DNA from: Oscillospiraceae bacterium
Lineage (GTDB): Bacteria > Bacillota > Clostridia > Oscillospirales > Ruminococcaceae
Assembly: GCA_009777835.1 (NCBI GenBank)
Contig: WRKZ01000002.1
Location: 1-64,000 of the forward strand
Length of the DNA stretch: 64,000 bases
Direction: 5' to 3'
Part shown: positions 1 to 8,323 of the stretch, piece by piece
Layout: each line of letters begins with the position of its first letter
Position numbering within the stretch: the stretch's first letter is position 1
Translations under genes and position numbers: made by a program
The notes under the pieces: generated by a model
Database searches by the model: none
The model's input: only the letters and a program-made list of their open reading frames with translations
Told to the model about the DNA's origin: nothing

Positions 1-1
1 C

Positions 2-1909
2 ACCTCCGAAACTTCATCGACTTCCGGCGATTCAAACACATCCGAAACCTCTGCAACTTCCGACAGCGACACCACGGCTTCGGGAACTACCGGAACTTCG
101 GAAAGTGCGACTTCGAGCGAGACCTCGACATCAACTTCTGCAACCTCAGAACAGCCCGGCAACGGTAAAATCGTCTACAATCTGCAAAATGACGACACCT
201 TCGGGAAAATCGGTTCGGTCAATGCAGGCGGACACAACTTTGTGCAAATCCGTGATGGTACAGTTACCGCAAACAACGAAACGAAAACCATTTCAATTGC
301 GGGAAGGGGCGGTTCATCCCAGGCACTCCAAATCTCTCTTGCGGGACTGGGTGCAGTCGAAGGCCACTCCTACCAATTCAGCTTTACCGGCAGAATTGAA
401 GTGGAAAACGGCAATTCAGGAAACCAAGATGTATGGGTGAGAGCGGCGGTCGCGAATTCCGGTGACAACATCGGCACCGACTACCTCGCACGGAGACAGG
501 ACGTTGCACCGGGTACATCGTTCACACTCACAACAGGGTTAATTACTCAAAGCACGATTGCTTCACAACTTGCGGCGAATCCGCTTACCGTATACAGATT
601 CGGCGGCGCATCGCAAAACACCTATGTAGTCACCGGAATAACAATCATGGTGTTCTGTCCGACGGGATGCCCCGGAAACAACTGCGGCGCATCAACATCG
701 GTCGATTTTAAGAGCCTTACGGCGGCACAACTGGTCGCGGATATAGGAATCGGCTGGAACCTCGGTAACGCATTCGACTCTCACAACGCCAACAACGGTA
801 CTATCGGTTACGGGCTCACTACAAGCATTTCCACCCTCGAAACCTTGTGGCACAGTAACCGACCCACCCAAAATTTGATTCGTTCGGTTAAAAGTCAAGG
901 GTTCAACACGATAAGAATCCCGGTGACCTGGTACAAAGTCGCCGACCCGAACAACAACTACGCAATTCGTGCGGAATGGATGGCACGGATTAAAGAAGTG
1001 GTTGACTGGGCAATTGAAGAGGATATGTATGTAATCCTCAACACCCATCATGAATATCCGCTGTACGACGGAATGCGTCAAAACGGCGACCTGAACCGTG
1101 CAAACGCAATGGTTACGTCATTCTGGACACAAATCGGTAACACTTTCAGAAATTATGACGAAAAACTGATTTTCGAAGGACTGAACGAACCGAGAGACCT
1201 GTCAATGCCTTCCGGAGTTTCCGGCGATAACAGGCTGTGGTATGGCGGTTGGTTATCCGATGACCCTGCAGGACAGCTTCCGGCGGGACACACCACGGCA
1301 CAAACCCTCTCGGAAGAACAACAGCACTTCCACTACACAAGGATTAATCAGCTTAACCAAACCTTCGTCAATGCGGTAAGAGCAACCGGAGGAAACAACG
1401 ACCACCGAATCCTTATGGTGACACCGTATGCGGCAAGCGGTCAGCGTTGGAATTCAAGAGGGCCGCTCGATAACTTCCGCCGACCGACCGACCCGAAAAA
1501 CCCCGATGTAAACAAATTCGCGCTGTCGATTCATATGTATGAGCCGATTACCTTTGCGATGAGCTCGGGAAGCAGTTATCAAGCATGGGGAACGGGAGAA
1601 TCCACCGAAGCCAGAATCATCACACTGTTTGACAGAATCCAGTCACGCGCACGCGATGCGAACATCAATATGCCGGTCATAATGGGTGAGTGGGGTTCGA
1701 CCAATAACAACAACACTGCTCAAAGGGCGACCCACGCCGAACTCTATGTGAAACACGGAACTTCCCGCGGTTTCAGAATGATTGTGTGGGATAACGCCGC
1801 AAACGGTACAGGGGAAGAAAACCTCGGACTGTTCAACCGTTCAAACGGAAACGTTAACAGCGGATACGGTGCGATTATCGACGCTATGAAACGCGGCAGA
1901 TGGAATTAG
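2..1909 (+). CDS. Glycoside hydrolase family 5 endoglucanase (5' truncated by window edge) with Ser/Thr-rich linker and CBM-like domain
   Basis: Frame 2 is open from base 2 (TSETSSTSGDSNTSETS...), upstream of the listed ATG at 242; GH5 motifs GWNLGNAFDSH, LNEPRD, MGEWGS. Confidence 0.9.
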   Translation, partial: TSETSSTSGDSNTSETSATSDSDTTASGTTGTSESATSSETSTSTSATSEQPGNGKIVYNLQNDDTFGKIGSVNAGGHNFVQIRDGTVTANNETKTISIAGRGGSSQALQISLAGLGAVEGHSYQFSFTGRIEVENGNSGNQDVWVRAAVANSGDNIGTDYLARRQDVAPGTSFTLTTGLITQSTIASQLAANPLTVYRFGGASQNTYVVTGITIMVFCPTGCPGNNCGASTSVDFKSLTAAQLVADIGIGWNLGNAFDSHNANNGTIGYGLTTSISTLETLWHSNRPTQNLIRSVKSQGFNTIRIPVTWYKVADPNNNYAIRAEWMARIKEVVDWAIEEDMYVILNTHHEYPLYDGMRQNGDLNRANAMVTSFWTQIGNTFRNYDEKLIFEGLNEPRDLSMPSGVSGDNRLWYGGWLSDDPAGQLPAGHTTAQTLSEEQQHFHYTRINQLNQTFVNAVRATGGNNDHRILMVTPYAASGQRWNSRGPLDNFRRPTDPKNPDVNKFALSIHMYEPITFAMSSGSSYQAWGTGESTEARIITLFDRIQSRARDANINMPVIMGEWGSTNNNNTAQRATHAELYVKHGTSRGFRMIVWDNAANGTGEENLGLFNRSNGNVNSGYGAIIDAMKRGRWN

Positions 1910-1912
1910 CCG

Positions 1913-2035
1913 AGAGCAAAACAAGAGCCGCAGTGCGACCGGCTCTGCCGGTCGGCAGGCGGCTTGACGAATCAAGAAGCAAAACAAGAGCCGCAGTGCG
2001 ACCGGCTTGACGAGTCAAGAAGCAAAACAATAGCC
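1913..2035 (+). repeat. Tandem copies of hairpin repeat family A (AGCAAAACAAGAGCCGCAGTGCGACCGGCT...GCTTGACGA)
   Basis: AGCAAAACAA occurs three times; unit 1 has outer stem AGCCGC/GCGGCT and inner stem CGACCGGC/GCCGGTCG; unit 2 lacks the inner half. Confidence 0.8.
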
Positions 2036-2115
2036 GATTGTGAAAAGACGGGGGTATCATTGGCGAGAATCAATGATACCTCCAACTTTTATTACTTATT
2101 CAAAAGGGGGAGACC

Positions 2116-4173
2116 ATGAAAAAACTGTTTTCTTTCAAAAAAATGGCGACTAAAATCGCATTTCTCGTAACAGCCTCGGTGGTGATTGTCGGAGGCGCGG
2201 CTTGTGCGTATATGCAAACGAGAATCATTACCGAAATCGATAACCATGCCCGGCTGTATCTGCAATATCAACTGAAGTCTTCTGCGGAAGTAAGCGAAGA
2301 TGCGTTCAACGATGCCATGTACAAAGTCCATGCACTGAACGACTTTGCGGAGGTTGTTTTCGAACCCAATTTGTACATATCAAATCCCGAAAACTACTTT
2401 GACAATGTCGTGCGGGATGAAATGAACGACTACATCAGCAACATGGTGCGGAAAAGCAGATATATTTCAGCGGCTTACTTCGCAGTTGACCCGAATTTAG
2501 CGGGTTCCCCGTTAGTCAATGAAGTGTATTTCGAGCAGGACGGCAATGAAGTCGTTGAAGTCGAAGCGCAGACGTATGAAGAATATCAAGACAAGAATTC
2601 TCCCGATATAGAATGGTTTTACGGTCCGTTTACTTCGGGAAAACCGTACTGGACAGGGGTGTATATGTGGGAAGGTAACGGAATCCAAGGCTATTGCGTA
2701 AGCTACACCGAACCGCTTATCATCAACGGAAAGACCGTCGGGGTTGTCGGCGCGGATATCTTTATAGAGGATATTGAAGCTTCGATTGCGAACATTGAGC
2801 TGTACGAAACCGGGTTCGCTATGCTGAAAGACAACGACAACGTTTTCGTGGACTCAATCAAATCTTCGGCATTGAGTTCGGGCGATAAAGAATATCTTGA
2901 AAAAACCGCCACCGAGAACGGCGGAGAAGTGTTCTTGATTCGACTGGGCGGAAAAAAATATCTTGCGGCACAAATCGACCTGGCGAACGGATTCTCTATG
3001 TATGCAATCGTACCGCAGGGAGAAGCTATGGCGGAAGTCACCGCTTCTATGATTCGGTTTGCGATTATCTTCATTTCGGTTGTAATATTAGTGGTGATTG
3101 GTTCGTACTTTATCGGGAAGAAGTTCAGCAGACCGGTGGTCACGCTGACTGATTTCTTGAGCAAAGCGGGAAAAACCGGGGATATCGTGCTAACCCCGAA
3201 TGAAGAACGGGTTCTGACGGAATTAACACTGCTTTCCGACGAAATCGGGCAGTGTGCGGGGGCATCGCGGGAATTCTTTCGTCACGTAAACAACATCGCA
3301 GTGTTGCTTGAATCGGTCTCACAAGGGGACTTGACGGTCAAGTCGGAGGTACTTTCCGAAAGGGATATACTCGGCAAGTCACTCACCCACATGATTGATA
3401 AACTGGGTGAATTGTTCGGCGAAATCGATATGTCATCCGACCATGTTACTTCAGGGGCGGCGCAAATCGCCGACGGTGCGAGTTTGTTGGCATCGGGTTC
3501 GACCCAACAGGCGGCAACACTGGAGGAACTCTCGGCTTCGATTGCCGATATTTCCAACAAGAGTATTCAAAACGCCGAACGTACCGGTGAAGCTTCATCG
3601 TTGGCGGTAAAAATCATGCAAAAAGCCGAAAAGGGCAGCACCCAAATGACCAACATGATTACCGCAGTTAACGAAATAAACGAAGCGAACCAGAGCATCT
3701 CGAAGGTAATCAAGGCTATAGACGATATTGCATTCCAAACCAACATACTCGCGCTTAACGCCGCGGTCGAGGCGGCGCGGGCAGGTGCGGCGGGAAAAGG
3801 ATTCGCGGTTGTAGCGGAAGAAGTCCGTAACCTTGCGGCGAAGAGTGCGCAATCAGCGAAAGAGACCGAAATGCTGATTGCTAATTCCATGGAAAAAGCC
3901 GAACTGGGAACGCAAATCGCGAACGAAACCGCAGAAAGCCTTAAAGAAATAGTCGAAGGGATTGAGACGAGCAGTGAAATCATCGCTGAAATCGCCCGTT
4001 CATCAGACGAACAGACCGGGGCGGTCGGGCATATCAACACCGCCGTTAACGAGGTGACTTTGGTGGTTCAACAGAACTCCGCCACATCGGAGCAGAGTGC
4101 GGCTTCCTCTCAAGAGATGAGCGAGCGCTCCTTCCAACTGAAAGAACTGATTAAACAGTTTAGGTTGAAGTAA
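2116..4173 (+). CDS. Methyl-accepting chemotaxis protein with extracellular Cache-like sensor domain
   Basis: N-terminal TM, Cache-like domain, C-terminal signalling hairpin ([39 protein letters not shown]); RBS aaaggggga. Confidence 0.95.
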   Translation: MKKLFSFKKMATKIAFLVTASVVIVGGAACAYMQTRIITEIDNHARLYLQYQLKSSAEVSEDAFNDAMYKVHALNDFAEVVFEPNLYISNPENYFDNVVRDEMNDYISNMVRKSRYISAAYFAVDPNLAGSPLVNEVYFEQDGNEVVEVEAQTYEEYQDKNSPDIEWFYGPFTSGKPYWTGVYMWEGNGIQGYCVSYTEPLIINGKTVGVVGADIFIEDIEASIANIELYETGFAMLKDNDNVFVDSIKSSALSSGDKEYLEKTATENGGEVFLIRLGGKKYLAAQIDLANGFSMYAIVPQGEAMAEVTASMIRFAIIFISVVILVVIGSYFIGKKFSRPVVTLTDFLSKAGKTGDIVLTPNEERVLTELTLLSDEIGQCAGASREFFRHVNNIAVLLESVSQGDLTVKSEVLSERDILGKSLTHMIDKLGELFGEIDMSSDHVTSGAAQIADGASLLASGSTQQAATLEELSASIADISNKSIQNAERTGEASSLAVKIMQKAEKGSTQMTNMITAVNEINEANQSISKVIKAIDDIAFQTNILALNAAVEAARAGAAGKGFAVVAEEVRNLAAKSAQSAKETEMLIANSMEKAELGTQIANETAESLKEIVEGIETSSEIIAEIARSSDEQTGAVGHINTAVNEVTLVVQQNSATSEQSAASSQEMSERSFQLKELIKQFRLK

Positions 4174-4187
4174 AATTAAGACTTTCA

Positions 4188-4218
4188 AAAAAACCGGGAA
4201 GCTTCCCGGTTTTTTCTG
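4188..4218 (+). terminator. Rho-independent terminator
   Basis: AAAAAACCGGGAAGCTTCCCGGTTTTTTC perfect hairpin with T-run. Confidence 0.85.
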
Positions 4219-4234
4219 TTTTTAAATCATTGTA

Positions 4235-4261
4235 ACACATTTTCGGCGTTTACATATAGTA
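4235..4261 (+). promoter_or_regulatory. Candidate sigma-K-like promoter AC-N16-CATATAGTA
   Basis: AC at 4235-4236, 16-nt spacer, CATATAGTA at 4253-4261; matches AC-N16/17-CATANNNTA. Confidence 0.5.
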
Positions 4262-4266
4262 GAGCA

Positions 4267-4278
4267 TGAAACGTTTCA
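4267..4278. promoter_or_regulatory. 12-bp perfect palindrome TGAAACGTTTCA (LacI-family-like operator)
   Basis: Exact palindrome between candidate -10 and RBS. Confidence 0.4.
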
Positions 4279-4304
4279 CAAACTTTTAGAAGGAGGAAAA
4301 GACA

Positions 4305-4466
4305 ATGTTCGGAAATAATAATTGCTGCTGGATTATTCTCATTCTGCTCTTCTGTTGCGGCGGATTCGGCGGAAACGGCTGTGGAAACGGTTGCGGATGC
4401 GGCTGTGGAAACGGTTGCGGAAACGGCTGCGGCTGCGGAAACGGTTGTGGAAACAACTGCTGCTAA
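4305..4466 (+). CDS. 53-aa Cys/Gly/Asn-rich small protein (similar in style to clostridial 'high-cysteine HCB' proteins)
   Basis: RBS AAGGAGG then ATG: MFGNNNCCWIILILLFCCGGFGGNGCGNGCGCGCGNGCGNGCGCGNGCGNNCC*. Not in ORF track (too short). Confidence 0.8.
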   Translation: MFGNNNCCWIILILLFCCGGFGGNGCGNGCGCGCGNGCGNGCGCGNGCGNNCC

Positions 4467-4508
4467 TCCCACCCTACGCTCTCTCCTACGTCTTCTTACT
4501 TAACGCAA

Positions 4509-4543
4509 AACCTCGGCGGAAAAATCTGCCGAGGTTTTCGTGT
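4509..4543 (+). terminator. Rho-independent terminator
   Basis: AAAACCTCGGCggaaaaatctGCCGAGGTTTT hairpin. Confidence 0.8.
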
Positions 4544-4564
4544 TGAGTTTGACGTTATCAATTA

Positions 4565-6163
4565 TCAATTATTAATATCAATCAAATTCGCCATTCCCGC
4601 TAATTTCTTCAGAATCTCGAACACATCTGCGATTGCAGGGGACTCCCCGCCGGTGATTCGTGCGGCGTTCCACGCGGGAGTATCGGGTTTGACTACGCTT
4701 TCCATGCCGGCGAGATATTTGAGGATTTCGAGGGCATCAGCTATCCCGATTGTGTCATTTCCCAGTACATGACCGGGACTTAACTTCCCGAATCCGACAA
4801 TAGTGTATCTGCCGAGTCCGGAATTTCTATATGCCGACATCGCGCTTATGGGAACGTATATTGTCAAAGAATCATCAAACATACGGTTAGTAGATGGTGG
4901 AATTGCCCCCGTAAAAATCACTGAAACCAACGACGTGCAACCATAGAACGCATAATTTCCTATTCCCTCAACGCTACTGGGGATTATGATTGAAGTCAAG
5001 GAGATACAATCATAGAACACCGACTGTCCTATCCACGTAACACTGTCGGGGATTATAATCGAAGTCAATGACCTGCAACCTGCAAACACCAAACTTTCTA
5101 TACTCGTAACACTGTTCGGAATCGTAATTGAAATCAAAGACGTGCAATCATAGAACACCGAATATCCTATCCACGTAACACTGTCGGGGATTGTGATTGA
5201 AGTTAAGGACGTACAGCCCTCGAATGCCGAATCTCCTATCCTCGTAACGCTGTTACCTATTGTGATTGAAGTCAAAGACGTGCAACCCCGGAACGCATTT
5301 TCTCCTATACTCGTAACGCTGTCGGGGATTGTAATCGAAGTCAAAGACGTGCAACCTCGGAACGCATTTTCTCCTATACTCGTAACGCTGTCGGGGATTG
5401 TAATCGAAGTCAAAGAGGTACAACCATAGAACGCATAACTCCCTATACTCGTAACGCTGTTACCTATTGTGATTGAAGTCAATGACGTGCAATCCCGGAA
5501 TGCATAATTTCCTATCATCGTAACGCTATCGGGAATTGTAATCGAAGTCAAAGAGGTACAACCATAGAACGCATCTTCTCCTATCCTCTCAACGCTGTTG
5601 CCTATTGTGATTGAAGTCAACGACCTGCAACCCCTAAACGCATCTTCTCCTATCCTCTCAACGCTGTTGCCTATTGTGATTGAAGTCAATGACGTGCAAC
5701 CCCTGAACGCATAACTCCCTATAATCGTAACACTGTCGGGGATTATGATTGAATTCAAAGAGGTACAACCATAGAACGCATAACTCCCTATACTCGTAAC
5801 GCTGTTACCTATTGTGATTGAAGTCAAAGACGTGCAATCCCGGAATGCATAATTTCCTATTCTCTCAACGCTATCGGGAATTGTAATTGAAGTCAATGAC
5901 GTGCAACCCCAGAACGCATCTTCTCCTATCATCGTAACACTGTCGGGGATTTCTACTGTAAGTACATCGGTGGGATTTATGCCACCTCGGCTACTCCAAC
6001 CCCTAGTTCCGTCATTAGTAGTGACAGTGAGCGTTCCGGTTGAACGGTCGAAACTCCAACCGTTGCCGGAGACTACGTTTGCCTCGACAATCACCGCCGG
6101 AATCGCCGAAATTACCATTACCACTGCAAGAATCGTTGAAATAATTCGTTTTTTCATGTTCAT
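4565..6163 (-). CDS. BspA-type leucine-rich repeat (LRR_5) secreted protein with C-terminal dockerin-like repeats
   Basis: Signal peptide; ~15 repeats of ~23 aa (CTSLTSITIPDSVTSIGENAFRG); C-terminus ADALEILKYLAGM...ADVFEILKKLAGM. Confidence 0.9.
   Translation of the reverse strand: MNMKKRIISTILAVVMVISAIPAVIVEANVVSGNGWSFDRSTGTLTVTTNDGTRGWSSRGGINPTDVLTVEIPDSVTMIGEDAFWGCTSLTSITIPDSVERIGNYAFRDCTSLTSITIGNSVTSIGSYAFYGCTSLNSIIIPDSVTIIGSYAFRGCTSLTSITIGNSVERIGEDAFRGCRSLTSITIGNSVERIGEDAFYGCTSLTSITIPDSVTMIGNYAFRDCTSLTSITIGNSVTSIGSYAFYGCTSLTSITIPDSVTSIGENAFRGCTSLTSITIPDSVTSIGENAFRGCTSLTSITIGNSVTRIGDSAFEGCTSLTSITIPDSVTWIGYSVFYDCTSLISITIPNSVTSIESLVFAGCRSLTSIIIPDSVTWIGQSVFYDCISLTSIIIPSSVEGIGNYAFYGCTSLVSVIFTGAIPPSTNRMFDDSLTIYVPISAMSAYRNSGLGRYTIVGFGKLSPGHVLGNDTIGIADALEILKYLAGMESVVKPDTPAWNAARITGGESPAIADVFEILKKLAGMANLIDINN
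4960..5960 (-). repeat. Tandem ~69-bp nucleotide repeats encoding LRR units
   Basis: Recurrent block ...aacgctgt[c/t]ggg.attgt.attgaagtcaa.gacgtgcaa.... Confidence 0.85.
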
Positions 6164-6254
6164 CTCCCCCTGTTGACAATATTGATTAATTTCCTTTTTT
6201 TGATTCTATCATATTTTGGAAAAAAAGTCAATCCCGCAAAAGGAAAAAATCCGC

Positions 6255-6284
6255 TTGACAAAATGTGAGCGAATATGATATAAT
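6255..6284 (+). promoter_or_regulatory. Consensus sigma-A promoter of type I toxin mRNA (TTGACA-N18-TATAAT)
   Basis: TTGACA 6255-6260, TATAAT 6279-6284. Confidence 0.8.
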
Positions 6285-6351
6285 ATTCTTTAGTAAGGGT
6301 ACACCTACACGGTGGCGGTCGAATCTTCCCTCTGTAAAGGGGGTGAGTTGC

Positions 6352-6438
6352 ATGACTACATTAGAGATTTTTACTTTAATAATAGTTATCTGCTATGTCA
6401 TTGAATTAATGCAGAACAACAATAACCAAAAGAAATAA
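6352..6438 (+). CDS. Putative type I toxin, 28-aa hydrophobic peptide (holin-like toxin style)
   Basis: RBS AAGGGGGTGAG then ATG: MTTLEIFTLIIVICYVIELMQNNNNQKK*; one TM segment. Not in ORF track. Confidence 0.8.
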   Translation: MTTLEIFTLIIVICYVIELMQNNNNQKK

Positions 6439-6471
6439 CCGCCCTGCCTAAGAAGCTGCGGTTATTTCAAC
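6433..6471. terminator. Hairpin AAATAACCGC...GCGGTTATTT shared by toxin mRNA and antisense RNA
   Basis: 10-bp perfect inverted repeat overlapping the toxin stop codon. Confidence 0.7.
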
Positions 6472-6514
6472 GCAATCTTTGAGGGCGACCGTCATACGGT
6501 GTGCCCTTACCTAT
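6435..6514 (-). ncRNA. Predicted antisense antitoxin RNA (ends approximate)
   Basis: Minus-strand promoter just to the right reads into the toxin 3' region. Confidence 0.65.
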
Positions 6515-6519
6515 TTCCT

Positions 6520-6548
6520 ATTATAACACGCTTCCGCGCTCTTGTCAA
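6520..6548 (-). promoter_or_regulatory. Consensus promoter for antisense RNA (TTGACA-N17-TATAAT, minus strand)
   Basis: TGTCAA 6543-6548 and ATTATA 6520-6525 on the plus strand. Confidence 0.8.
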
Positions 6549-6574
6549 TACCTTTTTCGAATTTCTTCAACAAA

Positions 6575-6600
6575 ACCTCACCCCCGACAAGGGGGTGAAC
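6575..6600. terminator. G/C-rich hairpin CTCACCCCC...GGGGGTGA
   Basis: cctcacccccgacaagggggtgaac; similar hairpin at 6845-6880. Confidence 0.5.
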
Positions 6601-6604
6601 TTGT

Positions 6605-6793
6605 TCACCGAACACGTTCCTCCCGAAACGCCTTGAAAGCTTCAATCTCATCAGTAGTCGGCTCGTCCTCCTCTATATCGTCCCACGTTTTGATTTTCAA
6701 CGAAAACGTATCCTTTGCATAAAGAAGAATTTGCATTGCTTCGTTCTCCCCTACAAAATCCAGTATACTCAATAATTGCTGTTTTGCTGTCAT
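6605..6793 (-). CDS. Small hypothetical acidic protein
   Basis: RBS GGGGAGGAG before ATG at 6793: MTAKQQLLSILDFVGENEAMQILLYAKDTFSLK...DEIEAFKAFREERVR; listed ORF start 6844 lacks an RBS. Confidence 0.6.
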   Translation of the reverse strand: MTAKQQLLSILDFVGENEAMQILLYAKDTFSLKIKTWDDIEEDEPTTDEIEAFKAFREERVR

Positions 6794-6903
6794 GATTCTC
6801 CTCCCCCTCTTTATATCACCCCCATTACTCATCAACCCCCTCAAACCTCACCCCCCACACCAAAGTGCAGGGGGTGAATGTTTACTTAGTTACGAAATGT
6901 GGA

Positions 6904-7452
6904 TTAATCGCCGCCGTCACCTTGAGGGAGAGGGGGATAAGTTCCGAAAATGCGGTTTCTTCCGCGGTCACCTTGAACAGCATCCCAAGCGTCACCGTCC
7001 CACGTAGCCAAATCATGTCCTGTACCGAAGTCCCATGCTACAGCGATAATCGCGCCGCGGTCATCAGTGTAGATGACACCTTCGCCCGCACTCAAACTCG
7101 GAGTTTCGCTGTTGAAAGCTTCCACGTATTCCTCGGTAGCGTCACTGATTTCAGCAGCAGCCCCTGTTGCTTTAGTGATTGTAGCTGTATTTCCGGTAGG
7201 AACACCACCGCTATAAGCCGAAGCCCACGTGTCCCTATTGTTGCTGTCAAACGTGGACATGATTGACGACAACGAGTTATGGATGGTTTTCGCTTCCGAG
7301 TCTGCCGATGAAATACGAGAGTTGGTTACGTAGTTCATCAGAATCGGGATGAGGATTGCCGCTAACACGGCGATGATTGCGATTACCACAATCAGTTCGA
7401 TAAGGGTGAAACCCTTCTTGGCCTTCATGGCCTGTAATTTTCTGATAGTCAT
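6904..7452 (-). CDS. Type IV pilin-like protein (prepilin N-terminal methylation motif)
   Basis: KKGFTLIELIVVIAIIAVLAAILIPIL class III signal; RBS aaggagg. Confidence 0.9.
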   Translation of the reverse strand: MTIRKLQAMKAKKGFTLIELIVVIAIIAVLAAILIPILMNYVTNSRISSADSEAKTIHNSLSSIMSTFDSNNRDTWASAYSGGVPTGNTATITKATGAAAEISDATEEYVEAFNSETPSLSAGEGVIYTDDRGAIIAVAWDFGTGHDLATWDGDAWDAVQGDRGRNRIFGTYPPLPQGDGGD

Positions 7453-7527
7453 GAAAATTACCTCCTTCTTTAGTAATACTAAAATTTTTTATGTTTAACC
7501 TCGCAAGGTTAAATCCGTGATTAGGGT

Positions 7528-7573
7528 GTCAAGCAACCTGCCGTCGGGCAAAGCCCGCCGCGCCGTTGCTCTT
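7528..7573 (-). repeat. Hairpin repeat family A copy
   Basis: Minus strand AAGAGCAACGGCGCGGCGGGCTTTGCCCGACGGCAGGTTGCTTGAC; flanked by direct repeats AAATCCGTGATT(A/G)GG at 7511-7525 and 7582-7596. Confidence 0.75.
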
Positions 7574-7576
7574 CTT

Positions 7577-7750
7577 TCAGCAAATCCGTGATTGGGTTTT
7601 CTGCCATGCCAGAAACTGCTCATCTACATATGCCACATCAACCGGGTCCATAATCGACCGTTGTCGAAGAAGAGCTTCTTCCAGACCGACAACTTTAATA
7701 TCCATATTCTGATGTTTAAGCATTAGTAAATCATGGTACGATGACTTCAA
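7577..7750 (-). CDS. 57-aa small protein, family B, TTG start
   Basis: RBS AAGGAG-6 nt-TTG; MKSSYHDLLMLKHQNMDIKVVGLEEALLRQRSIMDPVDVAYVDEQFLAWQKTQSRIC*; aligns with 7975-8163 and 53611-53802 products. Absent from ORF track. Confidence 0.75.
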   Translation of the reverse strand: MKSSYHDLLMLKHQNMDIKVVGLEEALLRQRSIMDPVDVAYVDEQFLAWQKTQSRIC

Positions 7751-7764
7751 ATCAAACTCCTTGT

Positions 7765-7941
7765 TTATTCCTCTTCAGAAGCAAACGGGGTAAGAATTTT
7801 CTTGCGTTCTTCATCAGGTGTTGTTCCGTTAGCTGTTGCCAACGTAGTGTAAATGACTTTTCCTATCGCAGCATAATTTTTTTCTTCAAACAGGATTGCC
7901 AATTTTGTGTAATCTGAAACGATTTCTACTCTATTCGCCAT
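7765..7941 (-). CDS. 58-aa small hypothetical protein
   Basis: MANRVEIVSDYTKLAILFEEKNYAAIGKVIYTTLATANGTTPDEERKKILTPFASEEE*; upstream block GAGGTACAGAAAGGAATTCGATAATGGC also precedes 8163. Confidence 0.7.
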   Translation of the reverse strand: MANRVEIVSDYTKLAILFEEKNYAAIGKVIYTTLATANGTTPDEERKKILTPFASEEE

Positions 7942-7974
7942 TATCGAATTCCTTTCTGTACCTCTAAGCCCCGC

Positions 7975-8163
7975 TCAATCGTCTTCTAATTCAACCACCA
8001 GTTTTTCGACATAAGCGACTTCTTCCTGTGACATGACTGCTTTTGTCTCTTGTATAGCTTTATTCAAACCTTTGACTGTTATTCCCGCATTTTCCTGTTT
8101 GATTCTCAACAATCTGAAAAGCGAAGAGTTGGTTGAAAGTTTTATTCCGGCACTGTCAGCCAT
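7975..8163 (-). CDS. Small protein, family B
   Basis: MADSAGIKLSTNSSLFRLLRIKQENAGITVKGLNKAIQETKAVMSQEEVAYVEKLVVELEDD; start chosen from the repeated upstream block. Confidence 0.75.
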   Translation of the reverse strand: MADSAGIKLSTNSSLFRLLRIKQENAGITVKGLNKAIQETKAVMSQEEVAYVEKLVVELEDD

Positions 8164-8194
8164 TATCGAATTCATTTCTGTACCTCATGCTACT

Positions 8195-8223
8195 ATTATA
8201 TTATGCAGAATCTGTTTTGTCAA
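8195..8223 (-). promoter_or_regulatory. Consensus promoter of small-protein operon (TTGACA-N17-TATAAT)
   Basis: Plus-strand TGTCAA 8218-8223, ATTATA 8195-8200. Confidence 0.8.
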
Positions 8224-8323
8224 GTAGTTTTTTTCAAATTTCCACAAGTTTGTAGAAATTCCACAAATAGGAACAGCGTTTTTTGTGCAACTTGCACAAA
8301 AAACTCGAGGGAAGAGCCTATCT

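Noticed and set aside
4960-5960. CRISPR-like periodic repeats
   Set aside because: Repeats of ~69 bp are in frame and encode LRR units; no unique spacers.
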